NCBI GenBank assembly: GCA_035702805.1
Contig: DASSZN010000030.1
Span: forward strand, 1-20,699
DNA: 20,699 bases
Direction: 5' to 3'
DNA from: DASSZN01 sp035702805
GTDB taxonomy: Bacteria; Chloroflexota; Chloroflexia; Thermomicrobiales; Thermomicrobiaceae
Part shown: positions 13,419 through 19,557 of the stretch, in pieces
How the letters are laid out: the number at the start of each line of letters is the position of its first letter
How positions within the stretch are numbered: the stretch's first letter is position 1
The notes under the pieces: generated by a model
Told to the model about the DNA's origin: nothing
What the model saw: only the letters and a program-made list of their open reading frames with translations
The model's database searches: none
Translations under genes and position numbers: made by a program

Positions 13419-14813
13419 CTAGAACGGAGCGAGCGAGGTCACCTCACCGGGGATCCCGTAGTCCACCAGTCGCTGCTGGAAGGCCGGAAGGTCAAGGCCG
13501 AGCAGAGAGGCCGCGGCCACACGGTCCCCATCGACCTGCTTGAGCGCCTCGATGAGCATCTGCTTCTCGACCTCTTGCTGCACTTCGGCGATCGTCGAGC
13601 CCTTGCGGACGCGCTGCGCGATGTCGATGAAGTTGCGCTGGTCGGCGGACGAGAAGGTGATGTGCTCCTCGGTGATGACCATCCCCTGGGCCAGTACGAC
13701 CGCCCGCTCGATGATGTTCTCGAGTTCGCGGACATTGCCCGGCCACGGATGCTCCATGAGCATCTCCATCGCGCCGGGGGTGATCTTGGCCGGACCCCCG
13801 CCCGTCACGTAGCGATGCTTGTGGAGGAAGTGCTCCACCAACAGCGGCACGTCGTCCACGCGGTCGCGGAGCGGCGGGAGGTAGATCGTGATCACGTTGA
13901 GCCGGTAGTAGAGATCCTCGCGAAACCGGCTGTCCCGCACTTCCTGCGACAGATTCTTGTTCGTGGCGGCGATCACTCTCGTGTCGACCTTCACCGACAC
14001 CGTGCCGCCGACACGCTCGAACTCGCGCTCCTGGAGCACGCGCAGGAGCTTCTTCTGGGTCGAGAGGCTCATCTCGCCAATCTCATCCAGGAAGATGGTG
14101 CCCTTGTGGGCCATCTCGAAGCGACCCTTACGCTGGTTGAGCGCGCCGGTGAAGGATCCCTTCTCGTGGCCGAAGAGTTCGCTCTCCAGCAACGTCTCCG
14201 GCAGCGCGGCGCAGTTGACCTTGATGAGCGGACCGCCCGCGTAGCCGGAGTTGCGGTGGAGCACCGTGGCGACAAGTTCCTTGCCCGTACCGGTCTCCCC
14301 GGTGATCAAGACCGTCGCGTCGGACCGCGCCACCCGGCCGATTGTCTTGTAGACGTCCTGCATCGAGGCGCTGTTGCCGATGATGTAATCGCTCGGGTCC
14401 TGTTCGCGAGAGTAGGTGCGTAGCCCCTGCACCTGCTTCTGCAGACTGAGATGGTCGAAGTACCGGCGCACGGTCAGCAGCACGTCGTCGAGATCGAACG
14501 GCTTGGTGATGTAGTCGTACGCCCCGAGCTGTATCGCGTCGATTGCGATGCTCGCGCTCCCATACGCCGTCATGATCACGAAGGGGAGCTGCGTACCCTG
14601 CGCCGCGGACAGCTCGCGCAGGACGTCCAGCCCGCTCTTGTCGGGCATCCGCACGTCCATCAGCACGAGGTCCGGCTCGTTCCCCTCGGCGAAGGCAGCG
14701 ATTACCTGGCTGCCGTTCTCGGCCTCCTCGACGGTATAGCCCTCGTCGTCCAGGAATTCCCGCAGGAGTTGGCGGATTCCGGCGTCGTCGTCCGCTACTA
14801 AGATGCGCTCCAT
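13419..14813 (-). CDS. NtrC-family sigma54-type response regulator
   Basis: This is a two-component activator with three domains. The receiver (1-118) has acidic pocket D8/D9, phosphoacceptor D53 in LMDVRMPDKSG, T82 and K104. The AAA+ domain has Walker A GETGTGKE (172-179), Walker B TIFLDEIGEM (239-248) and arginine fingers in FREDLYYRLN. The C-terminal Fis-like helix-turn-helix contains DRVAAASLLGLDLPAFQQRL. The sigma54-contact loop is GSFTGA (219-224) instead of the usual GAFTGA, a conservative Ala to Ser change. Three starts are possible (GTG 14837, ATG 14822, ATG 14813). I chose 14813 because receivers normally begin just before RILVADDD; it gives 464 residues. No histidine kinase is adjacent, so it is an orphan here. 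Its promoter looks sigma70-like and is bracketed by an inverted repeat. Confidence 0.92.
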   Translation of the reverse strand: MERILVADDDAGIRQLLREFLDDEGYTVEEAENGSQVIAAFAEGNEPDLVLMDVRMPDKSGLDVLRELSAAQGTQLPFVIMTAYGSASIAIDAIQLGAYDYITKPFDLDDVLLTVRRYFDHLSLQKQVQGLRTYSREQDPSDYIIGNSASMQDVYKTIGRVARSDATVLITGETGTGKELVATVLHRNSGYAGGPLIKVNCAALPETLLESELFGHEKGSFTGALNQRKGRFEMAHKGTIFLDEIGEMSLSTQKKLLRVLQEREFERVGGTVSVKVDTRVIAATNKNLSQEVRDSRFREDLYYRLNVITIYLPPLRDRVDDVPLLVEHFLHKHRYVTGGGPAKITPGAMEMLMEHPWPGNVRELENIIERAVVLAQGMVITEEHITFSSADQRNFIDIAQRVRKGSTIAEVQQEVEKQMLIEALKQVDGDRVAAASLLGLDLPAFQQRLVDYGIPGEVTSLAPF

Positions 14814-14857
14814 CGTCCCCATCTTTCCGGCCCGCACGGCGTGCGTGTGGCGAATCC

Positions 14858-14887
14858 GCTAGCCTCGAGTATACCAACAGGGCTAGC
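14858..14887. promoter_or_regulatory. Inverted repeat bracketing the regulator promoter
   Basis: GCTAGCC (14858-14864) and GGCTAGC (14881-14887) are perfect inverted copies with centres 23 bp apart, about two helical turns, flanking the -10 box. This suits a dimeric or tetrameric repressor, possibly the regulator itself. The rest of the gap 14838-15136 holds the two divergent promoters and one more inverted repeat; I see no gene in it. Confidence 0.45.
14868..14876 (-). promoter_or_regulatory. Extended -10 promoter of the response regulator
   Basis: On the minus strand TGG is followed by TATACT (14873-14868), identical to the tRNA-Val element. The predicted start is near 14861, about 48 nt before ATG 14813. 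The -35 region is poor. There is no GG-N10-GC sigma54 box here. Confidence 0.55.
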
Positions 14888-15040
14888 CGCTCCGAGGGTC
14901 CGCCGGCAGCCCGTAGGCCGAGAGTTGGGTCACGCGATGACCTCGTCTGCCACCGCAACGCACAATCCCTGCCCTGCCGTGCACGCGTCGACGACAGCCT
15001 GTCTGCTGGCGCGCGCAAGCCGCTGGAGCCGTCAGCGATA

Positions 15041-15066
15041 GGGTTCTCGATGGCCGCGGAGAACCC
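15041..15066. repeat. Inverted repeat upstream of the aroK-aroB promoter
   Basis: GGGTTCTC (15041-15048) and GAGAACCC (15059-15066) are perfect inverted copies with a 10-nt spacer. They lie about 38 to 63 bp before the predicted transcript start, where an activator or repressor could bind. They could alternatively fold in a transcript running in from upstream. Confidence 0.4.
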
Positions 15067-15088
15067 CGCGAGACCCCCTCACGCCGGC

Positions 15089-15097
15089 TGGTAGAAT
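15089..15097 (+). promoter_or_regulatory. Extended -10 promoter of aroK-aroB
   Basis: TGG followed by TAGAAT (15092-15097), five of six consensus bases in the -10 box, with a weak -35. The predicted start near 15104 leaves about 33 nt before GTG 15137. Confidence 0.55.
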
Positions 15098-15136
15098 CCG
15101 CGAGGTCAGTGCCGAGCGAGACGAGGGGTGGCGTCC

Positions 15137-16777
15137 GTGCACGCGGAGAGAGTCGTCCTCATTGGTCTGAGCGGGACCGGCAAGAGCGCGGTCGCGCCGA
15201 TCGTGGCGGAGCGTCTGGGGTTCGCGGTTGTGGACCTCGACGCCGAGATTGAGCGCCGCATGGGTCGGCCCATTCCGGAGATCTTCGCGGACCTCGGTGA
15301 GCCCGTCTTCCGGGCAGTCGAGCACGAGGTCGTCGCTGAGGCGTGCGCACGCGCCAACCTGGTGATCGCGACCGGCGGGGGCGCGGTCCTGCGCGAGGAC
15401 AACTGGGAGGCCATGCGCCCGGCGAGCGTGATCGTGCATCTGAATGGCGCGACGCCTGAACTGCTGGCTCGACTGGAGCGTGCCGCTGGTGCCGACCCGG
15501 TCTCGGCGCGCCCCCTCCTCGCGGGCGACCCGTCGGCTCGCATCGAACGGCTGAGGCAAGAGCGGGCGCCTCTCTACGCGCGCGCAGACGCCGAGGTCGA
15601 CACGGACGGGCGCACTCCGCAGGAGGTCGCCGACGCAATCGTGAGCGCCGTAGCCGATCGCTCGTCTCGTGGCATGCTGCCTCTGGCGAGCCTTTTGGTC
15701 GCCACCGGGCGGTCCGACCTTTACGTCGCGCCCGGTCTGCTCGAGCACCTGGGCGAACTGACCGCTCGGCGCTGGCCGGAGGCACGGCGCGCCTGGGTTG
15801 TCACCGACGAGCACGTCAGGCCGCTCTGGGCCACGCACGCGGAGGAAGCACTCAAAGGTGCCCGCGTCGTCCCGCATACGATTGCCGTGCCGGCGGGCGA
15901 GGCAAGCAAATCGATGTCGCAGGTGAGTGCCCTCCTTGACCGGCTGCTCACGGATCGGATCGACCGGCGCGATATCGTCGTGGCTCTCGGCGGCGGAGTC
16001 GTGGGCGACCTCGCCGGGTTTGTCGCCGCGATCGTCTTGCGCGGCGTCGGCCTGGTCCAGGTGCCGACCAGCCTCCTTGCGATGGTCGACAGCAGTGTCG
16101 GTGGCAAGACCGGCGTGAACCACGCGCTCGGCAAGAACCTGATCGGCGCCTTCTACCAGCCACAACTGGTCGTTGCCGACACCGAGGTGCTCGCGACCCT
16201 CGACGAGCGCGAGCTTCGCGCGGGTTGGGCGGAGATTGTCAAGCACGCCATGATTGAGCGCTCGGCGAGCGGGAGCGATGCCCCGGAACTGCTCGGATCG
16301 ATCGAGTCCCTGCCCGACCCACTGCGCCTCTCTCCGGAGGCGCTCTCCGACGTGGTTCGTCGAAACGTTCTACTTAAGGCCGGCGTGGTGGCGGCGGACG
16401 AGCGCGAGAGCGGTTCGCGCCGCCTTCTCAACTACGGCCACACCCTCGGCCATGCCATGGAGGCCTCCGGGTACCGGTACCTCCACGGGGAAGCGGTGGC
16501 GCTCGGGATGCGCGCGGCCGCGACACTCTCCTGCCGGCTCGGGATGTGCGAGGCGGGCCTGGTCGACCGTCAGGGGCGTTTGCTCGACCGTCTTGGGCTG
16601 CCGGCCCGGTTCGACGGCGAACTCGGAGCTGTGGCGGAGCACCTGACGCGGGACAAGAAGGCCGTCCACGGCATCCTCACCTGGATCCTGCCCACTGCAC
16701 CCGGGTGCGTGGAGGAGCGGCGTGACGTTCCGCTCGACCTGGTGCTGGACGTGGCGCGCGGGCTCGGGGCGAGTTGA
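15137..16777 (+). CDS. aroKB: Fused shikimate kinase / 3-dehydroquinate synthase
   Basis: One chain carries two shikimate-pathway enzymes that act at non-consecutive steps: AroB makes 3-dehydroquinate from DAHP and AroK phosphorylates shikimate. The kinase part (about 1-170) has P-loop GLSGTGKS (10-17), DLDAEIE with the shikimate-binding aspartate, ATGGGAVL and a lid region near ARPLLAGD. The synthase part (about 185-546) has PAGEASKS, LGGGVVGDLAGF, TSLLAMVDSSVGGKTGVN, and the metal ligands E366 (GWAEIVKHA), H435 (NYGHTLGHAME) and H450 (LHGEAVALG). Both active sites look intact. I chose GTG 15137 because GAGGGG lies about eight bases upstream. GTG 15128, three codons earlier, is possible, but its ribosome site would be too close. 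No other aro gene is adjacent. A terminator follows the stop. Confidence 0.95.
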   Translation: MHAERVVLIGLSGTGKSAVAPIVAERLGFAVVDLDAEIERRMGRPIPEIFADLGEPVFRAVEHEVVAEACARANLVIATGGGAVLREDNWEAMRPASVIVHLNGATPELLARLERAAGADPVSARPLLAGDPSARIERLRQERAPLYARADAEVDTDGRTPQEVADAIVSAVADRSSRGMLPLASLLVATGRSDLYVAPGLLEHLGELTARRWPEARRAWVVTDEHVRPLWATHAEEALKGARVVPHTIAVPAGEASKSMSQVSALLDRLLTDRIDRRDIVVALGGGVVGDLAGFVAAIVLRGVGLVQVPTSLLAMVDSSVGGKTGVNHALGKNLIGAFYQPQLVVADTEVLATLDERELRAGWAEIVKHAMIERSASGSDAPELLGSIESLPDPLRLSPEALSDVVRRNVLLKAGVVAADERESGSRRLLNYGHTLGHAMEASGYRYLHGEAVALGMRAAATLSCRLGMCEAGLVDRQGRLLDRLGLPARFDGELGAVAEHLTRDKKAVHGILTWILPTAPGCVEERRDVPLDLVLDVARGLGAS

Positions 16778-16786
16778 TGCGTCACG

Positions 16787-16813
16787 AGCTCCGCCAGCGC
16801 CGGGGCTTTTGTT
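16787..16813 (+). terminator. Rho-independent terminator after aroK-aroB
   Basis: AGCTCCG (16787-16793) pairs with CGGGGCT (16801-16807, one G-U) across a 7-nt loop and runs into TTTTGTT. It lies ten bases after the stop and insulates the downstream riboswitch operon. Confidence 0.75.
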
Positions 16814-16837
16814 CGGACAATCGGCCTGTGCTATAGT
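16809..16837 (+). promoter_or_regulatory. Promoter of the SAM-riboswitch operon
   Basis: TGC followed by TATAGT (-10 at 16832-16837), with TTGTTC (16809-16814) at 17-bp spacing as a partial -35. The predicted start near 16844 is about 17 nt before the riboswitch P1 stem. The -35 overlaps the U-run of the preceding terminator. Confidence 0.65.
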
Positions 16838-16860
16838 CCGGGCCACAATCGAAGAGCGCT

Positions 16861-16966
16861 CTCTTATCCAGAGTGGTGGAGGGGACGGCCCGAGGAAGCC
16901 CGGCAACCAGCGCCTACCGCGCCAGGTGCCAATTCCGGCAGCGGCATTGCCGCTGGGAGATGAGAG
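16861..16966 (+). ncRNA. SAM-I riboswitch (S box) aptamer
   Basis: The conserved order of the S-box leader is all present. P1 5' strand CTCTTATC (16861-16868) is followed by CAGAGTGGTGGAGGG, GGCCCGAGGAAGCCCGGCAACC, AGGTGCCAATTCC, a P4 hairpin (CAGCGGCATTGCCGCTG) and the closing GATGAGAG (16959-16966), which pairs with the P1 5' strand. SAM-I aptamers bind S-adenosylmethionine and usually turn off genes for methionine and SAM metabolism. Here the aptamer precedes mtnA, ahcY and metK, which fits. The 3' P1 strand can also pair with TTCTC at 16987-16991 in the terminator stem, a plausible antiterminator. Confidence 0.95.
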
Positions 16967-16982
16967 TGACGCGGAAGTCAGG

Positions 16983-17015
16983 CGGCTTCTCGCTCACGGG
17001 AGGCCGTTTCGTTTA
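16983..17015 (+). terminator. Riboswitch-controlled terminator
   Basis: CGGCTTCTC (16983-16991) pairs with GGGAGGCCG (16998-17006), two of nine pairs being G-U. The loop has six bases and is followed by TTTCGTTTAT. It sits 17 nt after the aptamer, the usual SAM-I expression platform: ligand-bound P1 leaves this hairpin free to form and stop transcription. Confidence 0.8.
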
Positions 17016-17075
17016 TCTGGCTGTCGGGAACGCTCCAGCTAGCTAGATGTCAGGACAAGGGAGGCGAGCGACCGC

Positions 17076-18161
17076 GTGGTCTCGTCTGGGGCAATCCGCC
17101 CAATCGAGTGGCAGCCCGGCGTGCTCTCGCTGCTGGACCAGACGAAGCTCCCGGTCGAGGAGTCCTGGTCGCGGTTGCGCACGGTGAGCGATGTCGCGGA
17201 GGCGATCGGCACCATGCGGGTCCGGGGCGCCCCGGCCATCGGCATCGCGGCGGCGGCCGGCATGGCCCTCGCCGTGCGCACGGCCAGGGCAGAAGACGTC
17301 GACTACACTGAGGCCGCCGAGCAGGCATCTCGGTTGCTGGTGGCGACGCGTCCGACCGCGGTGAACCTGCGCTGGGCGGTGGAGCGGGCGCTCGACGCTA
17401 TGCGTGGCGCGACCGACCCGTGTGATGCCGCGCAGTTCCTTGATGACCTGGTGGCCCGGATGCTCGACGAGCAGTGGGTGGCGGACCGGGCGCTCTCGGC
17501 GCTTGGCGCCGCGCTCTTGCCGCCGAAGGCGCGGGTGCTCACCCACTGCAACACCGGACCGCTCGCGACCGGCGGTTACGGCACGGCGCTCGGCGTCATC
17601 CGCTCAGCCGACGAGCGCGGCGGCATCGCCGTCGTCTACGTGGACGAGAGCCGTCCGCGCCTCCAGGGAGCCCGGCTCACGGCGTGGGAACTGACGCGAC
17701 TCGGCGTGCCATTTCGCGTGATCGTCGACAGCGTCGCGGCGTCGCTGATGGCGCGGGGCGCCGTCGACGCGGTAGTCGTCGGCGCCGACCGTATTGCGGC
17801 CAACGGCGACGTGGCGAACAAGATTGGCACGTATCAACTGGCCGTGGTGGCGCGGCACCACGACGTGCCGTTCTACGTGGCGGCGCCCGTCTCGACGATC
17901 GACGCGACGACCGCGACCGGTCGCGATATCACGATCGAGGAGCGCGACGCCGACGAGGTGCGCCAGGTTGGCCGCGAGCGCGTCACGCCGCCGGGCGTCG
18001 AGGTCTTCAATCCGGCGTTCGACGTCACGCCGGCCGGACTGATCTCGGCGATCGTCACCGAGCGCGGGGTGCTCGAGCCGCCGTTCGACGTGGCGATCTC
18101 TGGGCTTACCGGCTCCCACGTGACGACGCACGAGACTGTGAGCGAGACGCCGCCGGCCTGA
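17076..18161 (+). CDS. mtnA: S-methyl-5-thioribose-1-phosphate isomerase
   Basis: MtnA isomerises methylthioribose-1-phosphate to methylthioribulose-1-phosphate in the methionine salvage pathway. The 361-residue length is typical. Family marks are RVRGAPAIGIAAA (48-60), the catalytic cysteine C158 in THCNTGPLATGGYGTALG, ESRPRLQGARLTAWEL and D238 in GADRIAANGDVANKIGTY. These match the C160/D240 pair of the Bacillus enzyme and separate it from eIF2B alpha subunits and ribose-1,5-bisphosphate isomerase. Start GTG 17076 has GGGAGG about 11 bases upstream, slightly long spacing. It is the first gene after the SAM-I riboswitch. No other mtn gene (mtnK, mtnP, mtnB-D) lies here, so how far the salvage route goes in this organism is not shown. 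Confidence 0.95.
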   Translation: MVSSGAIRPIEWQPGVLSLLDQTKLPVEESWSRLRTVSDVAEAIGTMRVRGAPAIGIAAAAGMALAVRTARAEDVDYTEAAEQASRLLVATRPTAVNLRWAVERALDAMRGATDPCDAAQFLDDLVARMLDEQWVADRALSALGAALLPPKARVLTHCNTGPLATGGYGTALGVIRSADERGGIAVVYVDESRPRLQGARLTAWELTRLGVPFRVIVDSVAASLMARGAVDAVVVGADRIAANGDVANKIGTYQLAVVARHHDVPFYVAAPVSTIDATTATGRDITIEERDADEVRQVGRERVTPPGVEVFNPAFDVTPAGLISAIVTERGVLEPPFDVAISGLTGSHVTTHETVSETPPA

Positions 18162-18192
18162 CAAACGCCACTACGACCAGAGGAAGGGATGC

Positions 18193-19467
18193 ATGGCAGA
18201 GAGCACCGAGGTTCGGTACGACATCAAAGACCTTGGCCTGGCCGAGGCGGGTCACCGGCGAATCACCTGGGCGGCCCGGGAGATGCCGGTGCTGGCCCTC
18301 GTTCGCGAGCAGTTCGAACGGGAACGGCCCCTGGAGGGGATCCGCATCGTCGCCTGCGCCCACGTGACGACCGAGACGGCCAATCTGGCCTACACGCTGC
18401 GAGCCGGCGGTGCCGATGCCGTGCTCTGCGCGAGCAACCCGCTTTCCACGCAGGACGACGTGGCAGCGGCGCTGGTCGATGACGGCTTTCAGGTCTATGC
18501 CATCAAGGGTGAGGACGGGGACACCTACTACCGCCACATCACCCAGGCGCTCCGGCACCGCCCGCAGATCGTGATCGACGACGGCGCGGACGTGGTGACC
18601 ACGATCCACAAGGACAGGACAGACCTCGCGCAGGCCATGATCGGGTCGACCGAGGAGACCACGACCGGTGTGGTTCGCATGCGCGCGATGGAGCGCGAGG
18701 GCGTGCTCGCCTTTCCGGTCATCGCCGTCAACGACGCCGCGACCAAGCACTTCTTCGACAACCGCTACGGGACGGGCCAGAGCACGCTCGACGGGATCAT
18801 CCGCGCGACCAACATCCTGCTCGCGGGCAAGACGATTGTGGTCGCCGGGTACGGCTGGTGCGGCAAGGGCATCACCATGCGCGCCCGCGGAATGGGCGGC
18901 CGCGTCATCGTGACCGAAGTGGACCCGATCCGGGCGCTCGAGGCAGTGATGGACGGCTTCCAGGTCATGCCGATGGAGCGGGCTGCCGCGGTTGGAGACA
19001 TCTTCATCACCGCTACCGGCGACATCAACGTGATCGACCGGCCCGCCTTCGAGGCCATGAAGAGCGGCGCGATCGTCTGCAACGCCGGCCACTTCAACTC
19101 GGAGATCAACCTCCGAATCCTCGACGACATCGCGGTCGAGGGGCAGCAGACGCTGCGACCGTTCGTCGAGGAGTACCGGCTTCAGGGCGGCAAGGCGATC
19201 GTCGTGCTGGCCGACGGCCGGCTCATCAACCTGTCTGCCGCCGAGGGACACCCGGCCAGCGTGATGGACATGAGCTTCGCCAACCAGGCGCTGTCGTGCG
19301 CGTACCTGGTGAGGGAGCAGGGCAAGCTGGCCAGGGCCGTCTACAACGTCCCCGAGGAGATCGACGTGGAGGTGGCCCGGCTCAAGCTCCGCGCGATGGA
19401 CGTCGCCATCGATACGCTCACGGCGGAGCAGGAGCGCTACCTCAACTCCTGGCAGTCTGGAACCTAG
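18193..19467 (+). CDS. ahcY: S-adenosylhomocysteine hydrolase (adenosylhomocysteinase)
   Basis: AhcY splits S-adenosylhomocysteine into homocysteine and adenosine, removing the inhibitor left by methyltransferases. The 424 residues carry WAAREMPVL, HVTTETANLAYTL, DDGADVVTTIH, GSTEETTTGV, the catalytic stretch VNDAATKHFFDNRYGTGQS, the NAD-binding GYGWCGKG and CNAGHFNSEI. The protein is the short archaeal/thermophile type: it lacks the roughly 40-residue insert of mesophilic bacterial enzymes, and its C-terminus ends in LNSWQSGT rather than the PDHYRY type. Start ATG 18193 has GAGGAAGGG just upstream. It follows mtnA by 31 nt and precedes metK by 90 nt, so it probably shares the riboswitch-controlled transcript. 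Confidence 0.96.
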   Translation: MAESTEVRYDIKDLGLAEAGHRRITWAAREMPVLALVREQFERERPLEGIRIVACAHVTTETANLAYTLRAGGADAVLCASNPLSTQDDVAAALVDDGFQVYAIKGEDGDTYYRHITQALRHRPQIVIDDGADVVTTIHKDRTDLAQAMIGSTEETTTGVVRMRAMEREGVLAFPVIAVNDAATKHFFDNRYGTGQSTLDGIIRATNILLAGKTIVVAGYGWCGKGITMRARGMGGRVIVTEVDPIRALEAVMDGFQVMPMERAAAVGDIFITATGDINVIDRPAFEAMKSGAIVCNAGHFNSEINLRILDDIAVEGQQTLRPFVEEYRLQGGKAIVVLADGRLINLSAAEGHPASVMDMSFANQALSCAYLVREQGKLARAVYNVPEEIDVEVARLKLRAMDVAIDTLTAEQERYLNSWQSGT

Positions 19468-19538
19468 GTCGGACCGAGAGTCGACCTCCGGCGCTCCCCG
19501 GCCGCGAGCGGCTGCCGGAGCGGGCGCCGGGACTCGCG

Positions 19539-19548
19539 TTTCGCGAAA
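19539..19548 (+). other. Palindrome touching the metK ribosome-binding site
   Basis: TTTCGCGAAA is a perfect 10-bp palindrome whose 3' arm overlaps the GAAAGGG ribosome site of metK (GTG 19558). The preceding 90-nt gap also holds GC-rich pairing (CCGGCCGC with GCGGC and CCGG). No T-run follows, so this is not an obvious terminator. A role in translation is speculative. Confidence 0.3.
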
Positions 19549-19557
19549 GGGCGTGTC

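Noticed and set aside
15032..16246. Open frame of about 404 codons antisense to aroK-aroB
   Set aside because: Antisense shadow with no motif, while the plus-strand fusion is complete.
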